A stretch of DNA of 64,000 nucleotides from Bacteroidota bacterium (GCA_013286655.1 JABDFG010000001.1:42983-106982); one strand, 5' to 3'. Counted from the first letter of the stretch, positions 8,432 through 17,413 are shown. Translations and numbers: made by a program. The notes: generated by a model from the sequence alone, not told the origin.

Positions 8432-8875
8432 ATGAAAGAGATAACTAATATAGCAGCTTTTGTTAAATACAACCGAGAGAAACTGAAACTTACCCAAGAG
8501 CGATTAGCGGAGATGGCTGGTGTAGGTATTCACTTTATCCGTGATCTGGAACAAGGTCGTTCAGCGTTACGTCTTGATAAAGTTAATCAGGTATTAAATA
8601 TGTTCGGACATCAATTAGCAACAACAACAAACAAGATCGATCCTTATAAGCTTTGGTTTAGCTATTTAGGGCAACCCGTTAAAATAACCCAAAAGGGAAA
8701 CCAGGAATTTTATGGTTTTCTTATAAAAGAAATAAGAGATTCAAAAAGTGAAATTGTTGCATGGAGACTCGTGCCTAACCCTGACGCAATAGAATGGCAA
8801 AAAAAGCCAAATGATGATTTAACTACAGTCATTCAACACGCTGATATTATAGGAATTGAATTGCAAAAAAGATGA
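8432..8875 (+). CDS. hipB: HipB-type HTH antitoxin/repressor with C-terminal extension
   Basis: First gene of a three-gene hip operon. Residues about 8-62 form an XRE/HipB helix-turn-helix (YNREKLKLTQERLAEMAGVGIHFIRDLEQGRSALRLDKVNQVLNMFG). The family is usually 70-100 residues; this protein has about 75 more (KLWFSYLGQPVKIT through IGIEL), a mixed alpha/beta-looking segment I do not recognise. Its stop overlaps the next start by four bases (ATGA). It probably represses its own operon through the palindromes upstream. The gene and its neighbours look more AT-rich than the core genes around them, which suggests an acquired cassette. Confidence 0.88.
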   Translation: MKEITNIAAFVKYNREKLKLTQERLAEMAGVGIHFIRDLEQGRSALRLDKVNQVLNMFGHQLATTTNKIDPYKLWFSYLGQPVKITQKGNQEFYGFLIKEIRDSKSEIVAWRLVPNPDAIEWQKKPNDDLTTVIQHADIIGIELQKR

Positions 8876-9189
8876 AACGAGGTAAAGTAATTATAAGTAA
8901 TACTGTTGTCGGTCATGTTTGGCAGGACGAAAATGGATATTGGTTTAAATACACAGATGAGTATTATAATAATCCAATTCATGGCCCGGTAAGCCAAACA
9001 TTGCCGGTTGAAGTACAAACCCACAACGACAAAAGATCGATGATTCCTTTTTTTGACGGACTAATACCGGAAGGATGGTTATTCGACATTGCAATTGATA
9101 ATTGGAAGATCAACGAAAAAGACAGAATGGAATTATTGTTAACAGTATGTAAAGATTGCATAGGTGCAGTAAGTATCGAAAGAGAATAA
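8872..9189 (+). CDS. hipS: HipS-like protein (detached HipA N-terminal subdomain 1)
   Basis: A 105-residue protein equivalent to the N-terminal subdomain of HipA, encoded separately. It has the typical HipA segments FFDGLIPEGWLFDIA (about 60-75) and LLLTVCKDCIGAVSIERE at the C-terminus, and stops where the kinase core of HipA would begin. In the tripartite HipBST system of E. coli O127, HipS is the antitoxin that neutralises the kinase HipT. The gene overlaps hipB by four bases and is separated from hipT by one base, so translation of all three is probably coupled. Assignment as antitoxin is by analogy. Confidence 0.85.
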   Translation: MKRGKVIISNTVVGHVWQDENGYWFKYTDEYYNNPIHGPVSQTLPVEVQTHNDKRSMIPFFDGLIPEGWLFDIAIDNWKINEKDRMELLLTVCKDCIGAVSIERE

Positions 9190-9190
9190 A

Positions 9191-10150
9191 ATGAAAACTA
9201 AAACAAATAAATGCTTATACTGCTATGAAGATTTGAAAGAAAATGAAATGGATTTTCATTCAAAATGCAGTAAAAAATTCTTCGGCATAGCAACTCCACC
9301 AACTCTCTCTTTAACAAAAGAAGAATTAAATAAGATGGCAAGAGAGATTATTAAAAGAAGTGTTACAATACCTGGTGTGCAACCCAAACTTTCATTGAGT
9401 CTCAAAAAAAATTCTACCGATCCGAAAAAATCAAGACTTACTATAGTTGGTCTTTGGGGGGAATACATTTTAAAACCCCAATCAGACCGCTATGAATGTA
9501 TGCCCGAAAATGAAGATTTAGTAATGCATTTGGCAGAAAAAGCAGGAATAAATACTGCCCGCCACACTTTATTAAGAACGGAGTCCGGGCAATTAGTATA
9601 TGTCACAAAAAGATTTGATAGAGTTGATAAAAAAAAGGCACCAATGGAAGACTTTTGTCAACTCGCCGGCAAATTAAGTGCAGATAAATACAAAAGCACC
9701 ATAGAGGCTGCAGGTTTATTGATATCAAAATATTCATCTCCTTCTTCAAAAACAACTGATCTGATTACTTTTTTTGATATTGCTATTTTCTCCTTTTTAG
9801 TTGGTAATTCAGATATGCACTTAAAGAATTTTTCAATCATAAAAGATGAAGAAAACCAATACAAGTTGTCTCCGGCATACGACTTAATGTCAACCAACCT
9901 GGCGATGCCATCCGACAAGGAAGAAGTAGCACTCAGTCTTCATAAAAAGAAACACAGATTAAGTAGATATGACTTTGTTTCGTTTGGAAAACATATAGGA
10001 TTAACAGATACTCTGATACAAAAAGCTCTTGACAAATATGATAAAGAAATGCTGAATGAATTTGAAAAATTTACTTCAATCAGCTTTCTGCCGGATGATT
10101 TAAAAGATAAATTTATTTCATTAATGAAATCCCGCTTCAAAATATTATAG
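9191..10150 (+). CDS. hipT: HipT-like serine/threonine kinase toxin
   Basis: The HipA kinase core as a separate 319-residue protein. The Gly-rich loop is IPGVQPKLSLSLKK (about residues 56-69), carrying serines where HipA-family kinases autophosphorylate. The catalytic loop is GNSDMHLKNFSI (about 212-223) and the metal-binding segment SPAYDLMST. The N-terminus has a possible zinc knuckle, C8-x2-C11-x11-H23-x2-C26. Family members phosphorylate aminoacyl-tRNA synthetases (HipA on GltX, HipT of E. coli O127 on TrpS) and stop growth; the target here is unknown. It ends the hip operon. Confidence 0.88.
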   Translation: MKTKTNKCLYCYEDLKENEMDFHSKCSKKFFGIATPPTLSLTKEELNKMAREIIKRSVTIPGVQPKLSLSLKKNSTDPKKSRLTIVGLWGEYILKPQSDRYECMPENEDLVMHLAEKAGINTARHTLLRTESGQLVYVTKRFDRVDKKKAPMEDFCQLAGKLSADKYKSTIEAAGLLISKYSSPSSKTTDLITFFDIAIFSFLVGNSDMHLKNFSIIKDEENQYKLSPAYDLMSTNLAMPSDKEEVALSLHKKKHRLSRYDFVSFGKHIGLTDTLIQKALDKYDKEMLNEFEKFTSISFLPDDLKDKFISLMKSRFKIL

Positions 10151-10208
10151 TCATTTAGTTTTGCTTCTTAGACCTGTCAAACAATACCATCTTTTTACCC
10201 ATAAAAGC

Positions 10209-10300
10209 TTATATTGGAAAATATTTTCCAAAAACCACATTATAATGGAATAAACTTGATTTTAGAGCGAATTTTGTGATTATAATGGAAAAAATCACAT
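10209..10300. repeat. AT-rich repeat cluster downstream of hipT
   Basis: Three copies of TTATAWTGGAA start at 10209, 10240 and 10280. The first overlaps a perfect 18-bp palindrome TTGGAAAATATTTTCCAA (10214-10231). The third lies in the loop of a TGTGATT/AATCACA inverted repeat. No gene follows in either direction that would need an operator here, so the role is unclear. This is most of what the 259-base gap between hipT and the DUF892 gene holds. Confidence 0.5.
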
Positions 10301-10342
10301 GCTTATACGGAGGGGAAATTGAAAATTGTCCCTGTATAAAGA

Positions 10343-10376
10343 ACAAGAAACACCTTCTCTAAAAGGTGTTTCTTGT
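10343..10376. terminator. Bidirectional terminator between hipT and the DUF892 gene
   Basis: A perfect 14-bp stem, ACAAGAAACACCTT (10343-10356) with AAGGTGTTTCTTGT (10363-10376), and a 6-base loop. TTTTAG follows on the plus strand and TTCTTTAT on the minus strand, so it can serve both converging units. Confidence 0.8.
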
Positions 10377-10409
10377 TTTAGTTCCAAAACTATTTTCACA
10401 CGGTTAATC

Positions 10410-10967
10410 TTACATCTGTTCTGATTCAACTTCAACCGCTTCCAGATTGATCGTCGATTCTGCAATCTCCGTCAGCTTTTCATCGGCTGATTTTTCCTGA
10501 TCAAGAATTTCTTCTAATAGATTGCGGATTTCCGTTAATCCTAAAATCTGAGCAAACGTGCAAAGGCTGCCATAGGATGCTATTTCGTAATGCTCTACTT
10601 TTTGTCCGGCAGAAATAATTCCTGCATCACACATGGCCCCTTTATCACAGTTTTTCATGATTTCTTCCGCCTCCTTAATCAGACCGTCCATGGCTTCACA
10701 CTTTTTAGCCTGGGCTTTTTTGTTTAACAGCTCGAACACCTGTTCTACCTTTTGAACATGTCCTTCCGTCTCCTCCAGGTGATTTTCGATCGCTTCAATC
10801 AACTCATCGGAGGTGGCATTTTTAATCATTTTAGGCAGCGCTTTTGTAAGCGCTTTTTCAGCCCAGTACATGTCTTTTAATTCGTCCTCGAATAATTTCC
10901 TTAAACTGGATTCCTCCATAGCATATTCTGGCGATTTTTTTTTGGATGATCTATCCGTTGTTTTCAT
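10410..10967 (-). CDS. DUF892 (YciE/YciF-like) ferritin-like protein
   Basis: A four-helix ferritin-like protein of 185 residues. After a charged N-terminal tail (KTTDRSSKKKSPEYA) comes LRKLFEDELKDMYWAEKALTKALPKM, the hallmark opening of DUF892, followed by HLEETEGHVQKVEQVFELL and KVEHYEIASYGSLCTFAQILG. The Glu and His residues in these helices are the likely metal ligands. Members are induced by stress in enterobacteria; the reaction is not known. Transcribed alone and convergent with the hip operon. Confidence 0.88.
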   Translation of the reverse strand: MKTTDRSSKKKSPEYAMEESSLRKLFEDELKDMYWAEKALTKALPKMIKNATSDELIEAIENHLEETEGHVQKVEQVFELLNKKAQAKKCEAMDGLIKEAEEIMKNCDKGAMCDAGIISAGQKVEHYEIASYGSLCTFAQILGLTEIRNLLEEILDQEKSADEKLTEIAESTINLEAVEVESEQM

Positions 10968-11163
10968 AGCGTCGTTTTTAAAAATTTAGTTTAGATTAAA
11001 ACTTTGTTCAGTGATTATCAAATCATATACCAATGTTGAACTTTTGCCAGTACATTGCCTCATTAAAAAGGGGGGTATTTCAACTGGGAATTAATTTTCC
11101 GGGCAGGGGGAAAATTCACACCAAAATTCAGGAATGAAGGATAAAGTATTAACTTCGTCCTTC

Positions 11164-13488
11164 ATGTTTAAAAAAACATATTGGCAGTACCACTGGCTGC
11201 TCTTATTATCAGTTAGTTACGGAAGCTTAATTGCTCAAAAAGACCCCCAGGCCTACCGCGCTTTTTTTGAAGAGGGAAATAAATTATTTCTTGAAAAAAA
11301 TTATACAGACGCCCTTAACAATTTTTTGAGTGCCTTTCACCTCGATTCCAGTAACGCCAACATTCGATATAAATTAGGAATGGCTTACTTATATTCTCCC
11401 AACCAAAAAAACAAGGCCATCAATTATCTGGAAAAAGCAAGCAAAAATACCACGGAGCATTACAGTGAATATGAAGCCAGAGAAACGCATGCTCCTTTGA
11501 TGGTGCATTTTTATCTGGGCATTGCTTACCAGTTAAATTATGAGTTTGAAAAAGCCATCGCAAAATTTCAATATTGCTCGGATATTTTTAAAGACAAAAA
11601 ACTGCCTTCAGATATTAAGTTACACATGGATCAGTGCAACACAGGTATTCAATTGATGAAAAATAAAATCGATGTAAAAATAGAGAACCTGGGGCCGAAT
11701 TTCAATACCAGCTACCCTGAATATTGCCCGGTCATTAATGCAGATGAATCAACACTGATTTTTACATCCAGACGTCCTGGAGGCCTTACAGATGATAAAG
11801 CGCCAGACGGCCAGTACTTTGAGGACATTTACATAAGTTATAAAGCTGCGGATGGCAATTGGTCCAAACCCAAATTGATCAGCCGGTTTATCAATACGGA
11901 AGAAAATGATGCGGCTATAGGCCTATCAGCAGATGGACACCAGCTTTTCGTTTTTTCGCCGGAAAATGGGGGAGACATTCTCTACAGCAATTTTGACGGG
12001 GGAGGCTGGAGTGTTCCCCTGCCGGTAGGATCAGATATCAACTCTAAATATTGGGAAACACATGCCTGCATTTCCGCAGACAACCAAACCCTTTATTTTG
12101 TAAGCGACCGTCCTGGGGGGTATGGAGGCCGTGATATTTACAAATGTGTCAAACTTCCGAATGGCAACTGGAGTTTAGCAACCAACCTCGGACCAACCAT
12201 CAATACCCCTTACGATGAGGACGGTCCATTTATTCATCCTGACGGCGTTACACTTTTTTACAGCAGCAATGGTCCAGCCAGCATGGGAGGATTTGATATT
12301 TTCTATTCCACAAAAACCGAAACTTCCGGTAAAAAAAATAATGGCGTAAAATGGTCCAGACCCGCCAATCTTGGGTATCCTATCAATACCACCGGAGATG
12401 ATATTTATTATGTGCTTTCAACCGACGGTACAAGAGCTTATTTTTCTTCCGAAAGGGAAGGGAGCATTGGGGAAAAGGATCTTTTTAAAATGACTCTCAG
12501 CTCAACGGTCGTTAATCCGACCGCCTTAATGATCGGCTTCTTAACCTTTGACGGGAGTGCCTCAAAAATTCCCAGAGATGTACATATAACTGCCAGAGAT
12601 GGAGAAACAGACGAACTCATACAAGACATACGACCCAATCCAAAAACCGGCAAATACCTGATGGTACTTAGTCCCGGTACAAGCGGCAAGACGTACAACA
12701 TTAAATTAGAAGCGGAAGGGTATTTTCCGGTCAGCGAACAACTAAAAATCGAACCAGGTTCCTCTTACCAGGAATTGAAAAGGGAAATCCGGCTAAAACT
12801 CATTAACCTGGAAACTAAAAGATCAGGGGACGTCTCTTTAACAGGAATTGTAAGAGGTTCTGATGGCAAACCGATAAGCGATGCAAAAGTAATTGTAAAG
12901 GACAATAGTACCGGGGAAATTGTAAAGACCTATCAGACATTAAACGATTCAGGCCTTTATTACGCCTCTCTTCAAACAGGAAAAAATTACAACGTATCTT
13001 TTGAGACCAGTGGCTTCTTATTTCACTCTGAAAACATAGACATACCTGCCCAATCTGATTTTTCTGTTATAAAAAGAGATGTGCAAATCGAAAAAGTAAC
13101 CGCCGGATCAACCATAGTTTTGAAGAATGTATTTTTTGAAACAGGCAGAGCCACCTTAACCAAAGAATCAAAGATAGAACTGGAAAAGCTGTATGACATG
13201 TTAACACAAAATGCCCTGCTTCGGGTTGAAATATCCGGCCATACGGACAATGCGGGAACAGAAAGCGTTAACCTTCGTTTATCACAAGAGCGTGCTCAAT
13301 CTGTTGTAGATTACCTTGTAAAAAACAAAAGAACATATTATGTTGCGCCTTTTTATTATAAGGGAGTGGATAAAAAAAGACTTGTACCTTTGGGATATGG
13401 TTCAACCAAACCAGTAATGGGTAATGATACGCCAGAGGGCAGGCGTATGAATCGTCGTGTTGAAATGAAAATCATCAGTATAAAATGA
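11164..13488 (+). CDS. PorE-like TPR / PD40 propeller / OmpA envelope protein
   Basis: An exported protein with signal peptide MFKKTYWQYHWLLLLSVSYGSLIAQ. Domains in order: TPR (about 25-150), a PD40/WD40-like beta-propeller with blades of the form YFVSDRPGGYGGRDIY (about 180-450), a carboxypeptidase-regulatory-like domain (about 560-620), and a C-terminal OmpA domain (about 655-774, FFETGRATL and SGHTDNAGTESVNLRLSQERA) that binds peptidoglycan. This order matches PorE of the type IX secretion system, but a second protein with the same order lies at 27.6-29.5 kb. The ATG at 11164 is preferred to 11134 because TAACTTCG (11150-11157) would place the transcript start at it. First of three overlapping or adjoining paralogous genes. 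Confidence 0.82.
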   Translation: MFKKTYWQYHWLLLLSVSYGSLIAQKDPQAYRAFFEEGNKLFLEKNYTDALNNFLSAFHLDSSNANIRYKLGMAYLYSPNQKNKAINYLEKASKNTTEHYSEYEARETHAPLMVHFYLGIAYQLNYEFEKAIAKFQYCSDIFKDKKLPSDIKLHMDQCNTGIQLMKNKIDVKIENLGPNFNTSYPEYCPVINADESTLIFTSRRPGGLTDDKAPDGQYFEDIYISYKAADGNWSKPKLISRFINTEENDAAIGLSADGHQLFVFSPENGGDILYSNFDGGGWSVPLPVGSDINSKYWETHACISADNQTLYFVSDRPGGYGGRDIYKCVKLPNGNWSLATNLGPTINTPYDEDGPFIHPDGVTLFYSSNGPASMGGFDIFYSTKTETSGKKNNGVKWSRPANLGYPINTTGDDIYYVLSTDGTRAYFSSEREGSIGEKDLFKMTLSSTVVNPTALMIGFLTFDGSASKIPRDVHITARDGETDELIQDIRPNPKTGKYLMVLSPGTSGKTYNIKLEAEGYFPVSEQLKIEPGSSYQELKREIRLKLINLETKRSGDVSLTGIVRGSDGKPISDAKVIVKDNSTGEIVKTYQTLNDSGLYYASLQTGKNYNVSFETSGFLFHSENIDIPAQSDFSVIKRDVQIEKVTAGSTIVLKNVFFETGRATLTKESKIELEKLYDMLTQNALLRVEISGHTDNAGTESVNLRLSQERAQSVVDYLVKNKRTYYVAPFYYKGVDKKRLVPLGYGSTKPVMGNDTPEGRRMNRRVEMKIISIK

Positions 13489-15059
13489 GGGTCTTCGTCT
13501 TGAAAACAATTCCATTGATTTCACTGTTCGTTTTGTTCTATGGTTTTGCCTATTCACAAAAATCCTCTTCGAGATTTATAGACCCACGGGAGGCAGAAGA
13601 ACATTTTGATCATAAAAATTACCTGGCTGCAATGCGTGTATATAAAGAATTGCTCAAACGAGACCCCGATGATGCTGATTATAATTACAAAGTAGCGCTT
13701 TGTTATTTAAATACCAACCTGGATAAAACTCAGGCTATTCCATACCTTGAAAAGATTGTAAAAAAAGGCAAGGTCGACACGGAGGTTTGGTTCCATCTCG
13801 GTCAGGCCTACCAATATGCCAACCGCTTTGATGACGCGATTAAGGCTTATTCCACCTTCAAAGAAAAGTCATCCAGAAGAGATATTGAAAGGGCCGAACG
13901 GGCTATTGAAACCTGCTATAACGGGAAACAATTTGTAAAATTCCCACTGGATGTAACTTTTGAAAATCTTGGTAAGGATGTAAATTCAGAATATGCAGAC
14001 TATCATCCCTTTGCTACATTGAATGAGTCTTTTATGGTATTTACAAGCAGGAGAAAGGGCGGAAAAAGCAATTCACTGGAAATGGATGGGCTCTATCCTT
14101 CTGATATTTACATGACGACCGTAAAAGAAGGTAATTGGATTAAAGCGACTAATATCGGATCTCCGGTGAATACCTCTTTTGACGAACAAGCCGTTGGACT
14201 TTCTCCGGATGGCTCAAGTATGACCGTATACCTGGACCACATTGATAGCCTTGGCAATATTTATATATCGAAATTTTTGAATGGAAAATTTCAAAAACTT
14301 TCCAAATTAAACAGCAATGTAAATTCCGGCTTCGAAACCTCCGGATCCGTTAGTGTCGATGGGGAAATGATACTTTTCGCAAGCGAACGTTCAGGAGGAA
14401 TGGGAGGTACCGACCTGTACATGGCTAAAAAATTACCGAATGGACAATGGGCGATTCCCCAAAATCTTGGCAAAACAATTAACACCGTTTACAACGAAGA
14501 TTTTCCTCATCTTTCGGAAGATGGAAAGACACTTTATTTTGCATCACAAGGTCATTCCAGTATGGGAGGATTCGATATTTTCAAATCTGTTTATACGGAA
14601 GAAACGAATACCTGGTCGGAACCGCAAAACCTGGGATACCCCATCAATACGACCGATGACAATTATACCATCTCCTTCACCGAGAATGAGCGGGTTGCGT
14701 ACGTAGCTGCGGTAAGACCGGGAGGTATGGGGGACCTGGATATCTGGCGTATTCGCTTTAATAATACAGAGCAACGGATGACATTCGTCTCCGGACGTGT
14801 AAGTTCAACCGACAGTACTCAAAATACGATGGAAGCGATTATCACTGCAACGGATGTATCAAAAAAAGACCAGCTACCTTTTACTTACACCCCTATCCCA
14901 TCGAGCGGGAAATACATCATGGCACTCAGTCCAGGAAAATATACACTAACCATTGAAAGCACTGGTCATACTACTTACACAGAAACCATCACCATACTGG
15001 ATAAAGGTTCTTTCCAGCCAGAAATTAAAAAAGACTTTATTCTCATAAAAAATAAATAA
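13485..15059 (+). CDS. TPR / PD40 beta-propeller exported protein
   Basis: A 524-residue exported protein, signal peptide MRVFVLKTIPLISLFVLFYGFAYSQ. TPR-like helices (about 35-150) are followed by a PD40-type propeller (about 155-425) with blades such as ILFASERSGGMGGTDLYMAKKLPNGQW. A short carboxypeptidase-regulatory-like module ends the chain. It lacks the OmpA domain of the preceding gene but is otherwise paralogous. Its start overlaps the stop of that gene by four bases (ATGA). It is probably a periplasmic or outer-membrane-associated partner in the same complex; no precise function can be assigned. Confidence 0.8.
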   Translation: MRVFVLKTIPLISLFVLFYGFAYSQKSSSRFIDPREAEEHFDHKNYLAAMRVYKELLKRDPDDADYNYKVALCYLNTNLDKTQAIPYLEKIVKKGKVDTEVWFHLGQAYQYANRFDDAIKAYSTFKEKSSRRDIERAERAIETCYNGKQFVKFPLDVTFENLGKDVNSEYADYHPFATLNESFMVFTSRRKGGKSNSLEMDGLYPSDIYMTTVKEGNWIKATNIGSPVNTSFDEQAVGLSPDGSSMTVYLDHIDSLGNIYISKFLNGKFQKLSKLNSNVNSGFETSGSVSVDGEMILFASERSGGMGGTDLYMAKKLPNGQWAIPQNLGKTINTVYNEDFPHLSEDGKTLYFASQGHSSMGGFDIFKSVYTEETNTWSEPQNLGYPINTTDDNYTISFTENERVAYVAAVRPGGMGDLDIWRIRFNNTEQRMTFVSGRVSSTDSTQNTMEAIITATDVSKKDQLPFTYTPIPSSGKYIMALSPGKYTLTIESTGHTTYTETITILDKGSFQPEIKKDFILIKNK

Positions 15060-15065
15060 AGCCAT

Positions 15066-16637
15066 ATGAAATTTAAGCAACGGCGTTATGGTTTAAACTG
15101 TTTCATTTTTTTGTTTCTGCTGCTGAACATGTCCAGTGCCCAAAACCGGAAGCCGGTTAATCCGGATATTGCAAAAGAACTTTTTTCCAGACATAATTAT
15201 GTCCAGGCTCTTCCCATGTACAAAGAACTTGTCAAACAGCAGCCTAAAAGCATTGAATACAATTTAAAAACAGCCATCTGTTACCTGAACACCTCCATTA
15301 ACAAAGCTGCTGCAGTTCCTTACCTTGAGTTTATTTGTGCACTGCCCAAAAAAGAGGAGGAGGACCAGTTCAACCTCGGGAAAGCCTATCAATATGCCTA
15401 CCGGTTTGATGAAGCCATTGTCGCTTATGAAAAATGTACGAAGACGGCCAAAGGAAATCTGCTCTTGCAAGCCGAACGACAGATCGAAACCTGCAACAAT
15501 GCCAAAGAACTCATCAAGTACCCTCTGGATGTTGTCTTTATTAACCTGGGGAAACAAATCAATACAGAATTTCCGGATTACAATCCTTTAATTCCATCTG
15601 ACGAATCATTTCTGGTATTTACTACCCGGAGACCTAAAGGCTCCGGAATGCAGCCAGAAATGGATGGTTATTATCCTTCCGATATTTTGATTTCAGTACC
15701 CAAAGACGGAGTCTGGCAAAAACCAAAGGACATTGGGACCCAGATCAATACCCCACTTGATGAACAAGCCGTAGATCTGACTCCTGATGGAAAAGTAATG
15801 GTTGTTTACCTGGATCACATTGACTCCGTTGGAAATATATATTATTCCGAAAATAACAAAAACCAGTTTTCAAAACTGGTAAAATTTAATTCGAATGTCA
15901 ATTCCGCATTTGAAACTTCGGGTTCTATTTCGAGCAGTCGCGATCTGCTCGTTTTTGCCAGCAAACGTGCGGATGGTTACGGAGAGACTGATCTGTATAT
16001 GATGAAAAAATTACCCAATGGAGATTGGGCCTTGCCTCAGATTTTAGGGAACCAGATAAATACTAAATATAAAGAAGATTACCCGCACATTGGGCCGGAC
16101 GGCAAAACTCTGTATTTTGCTTCACAGGGACATTCTTCCATGGGCGGCTTCGATATCTTCAAGTCCATCTATTCAGAGGAATCTAATACCTGGTCTTCCC
16201 CGGAGAATCTTGGTTACCCGATTAACAGCCCCGATGACGAACTCAGCATCTCCTTTACGGGTGATAGCTGTTACGGCTATCTTTCTTCTTCAAGAGACGG
16301 AGGATTTGGGGATCTTGATCTCTATAAGGTAAAGTTTAACAAAGAAAATATCCGGTATTGCATTGTGAGCGGTTATGTCACAACAGCCGACACGATGGGC
16401 CCCTATATAAAAAAGCAAATCGTTGCGATACGGACAGACACCAAACAGCTACAAAAATTCACACCGGTTAAAAACAGCGGTAAATATGTCATGGCACTTA
16501 ACCCGGGTAAATATACCCTGACGGTTAAAGCAGACGGATATGAAGATTTCAATTTCCTCATGACCATTGTGGATGTTCCCTTTCAACCGGAAATAAAACA
16601 GGACTTTCAATTAACCAAAAAAACAATTCCTAACTAA
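15066..16637 (+). CDS. TPR / PD40 beta-propeller exported protein, tandem paralogue
   Basis: A 523-residue exported protein, signal peptide ending near SSAQ (residue 26). Layout and length are nearly the same as the gene before it: TPR (about 35-145), propeller (about 150-420) with FASQGHSSMGGFDIFKS identical in both, and a C-terminal regulatory-like module ending FQPEIKQDFQL. The pair is clearly a tandem duplication. Six bases separate the two genes. I infer that the three encode parts of one cell-surface assembly, possibly linked to secretion or gliding; this is not shown by the sequence. Confidence 0.8.
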   Translation: MKFKQRRYGLNCFIFLFLLLNMSSAQNRKPVNPDIAKELFSRHNYVQALPMYKELVKQQPKSIEYNLKTAICYLNTSINKAAAVPYLEFICALPKKEEEDQFNLGKAYQYAYRFDEAIVAYEKCTKTAKGNLLLQAERQIETCNNAKELIKYPLDVVFINLGKQINTEFPDYNPLIPSDESFLVFTTRRPKGSGMQPEMDGYYPSDILISVPKDGVWQKPKDIGTQINTPLDEQAVDLTPDGKVMVVYLDHIDSVGNIYYSENNKNQFSKLVKFNSNVNSAFETSGSISSSRDLLVFASKRADGYGETDLYMMKKLPNGDWALPQILGNQINTKYKEDYPHIGPDGKTLYFASQGHSSMGGFDIFKSIYSEESNTWSSPENLGYPINSPDDELSISFTGDSCYGYLSSSRDGGFGDLDLYKVKFNKENIRYCIVSGYVTTADTMGPYIKKQIVAIRTDTKQLQKFTPVKNSGKYVMALNPGKYTLTVKADGYEDFNFLMTIVDVPFQPEIKQDFQLTKKTIPN

Positions 16638-16642
16638 ATTTC

Positions 16643-17413
16643 GTGCAGCTAAACTTAACCCGCCCACTCGCCTTCTTTGATCTTGAAACAACCGGAGTAA
16701 ATGTCGGTTCCGACCGGATCGTGGAACTAGCTATCCTGAAAGTCAATCCGGATGGATCCAAAGATCTTAAAACCAAACGGATCAACCCGCTCATTCCAAT
16801 ACCTGAACAAGCCAGCCTGATACATGGCATCAAGAACCTGGATGTTAAAGATTCCCCTTCCTTTAAAGAAGTCGCACATGAGCTGAACCTTTTTCTGGAA
16901 GGTTGTGATCTTGCAGGGTATAATTCAAACAGATTTGACATTCCCTTACTTGTAGAGGAATTCCTGCGGGCTGAAATCGATTTTGATTTAAAAGGACGCA
17001 AATTTATTGACGTACAAACTATTTTTCACAAAAAAGAACAACGCACGCTTTCTGCAGCCTTCCGGTTTTACTGCCAGAAGGACCTGGAACGGGCACACAG
17101 TGCAGAAGCCGATACAATAGCTACCCAGGAAATACTCGAAGCACAGCTCGATAAATACCCTGACTTAAAAAATGACATGTCTTTTCTACACGAATATTCA
17201 ACCCAAACTTCCAATGTCGATCTGGCGGGAAGGATCGTTTATAATAAAGAAAAAATAGAAGTTTTTAATTTCGGCAAACATACGGGCAAACCGGTAGAGG
17301 TTGTTTTTCAAACGGAGCCATCCTATTACAAATGGATGATGGACGGTGATTTCCCCCTTTACACCAAGAAAATTATCACCCAGATTCGTTTACGTATACT
17401 TAATAACAAATGA
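16643..17413 (+). CDS. DnaQ-family 3'-5' exonuclease with C-terminal extra domain
   Basis: A DEDDh exonuclease. Residues 1-170 carry the motifs FFDLETTG (ExoI, D and E), GYNSNRFDIPLL (ExoII, D) and HSAEADTIAT (ExoIII, H and D). A further domain of about 55 residues (VFNFGKHTGKPVEVVFQTEPSYYKWMM) follows; it resembles the DUF3820 type often found at the end of Bacteroidota exonucleases. It starts at GTG 16643, five bases after the propeller gene, and overlaps the next start by four bases. It could serve proofreading or general repair; no polymerase domain is attached. Confidence 0.85.
   Translation: MQLNLTRPLAFFDLETTGVNVGSDRIVELAILKVNPDGSKDLKTKRINPLIPIPEQASLIHGIKNLDVKDSPSFKEVAHELNLFLEGCDLAGYNSNRFDIPLLVEEFLRAEIDFDLKGRKFIDVQTIFHKKEQRTLSAAFRFYCQKDLERAHSAEADTIATQEILEAQLDKYPDLKNDMSFLHEYSTQTSNVDLAGRIVYNKEKIEVFNFGKHTGKPVEVVFQTEPSYYKWMMDGDFPLYTKKIITQIRLRILNNK

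Noticed and set aside
8088..10409. tRNA-Pro as an integration site for the hip island
   Set aside because: A repeat of the tRNA 3' end (GGTTCAAATCCCGCCATCCCG) is not seen downstream of hipT, and no integrase gene is present.
13485..16637. Tandem propeller genes as one gene split by a frameshift
   Set aside because: Each has its own signal peptide, full TPR and full propeller, so they are duplicates and not fragments.
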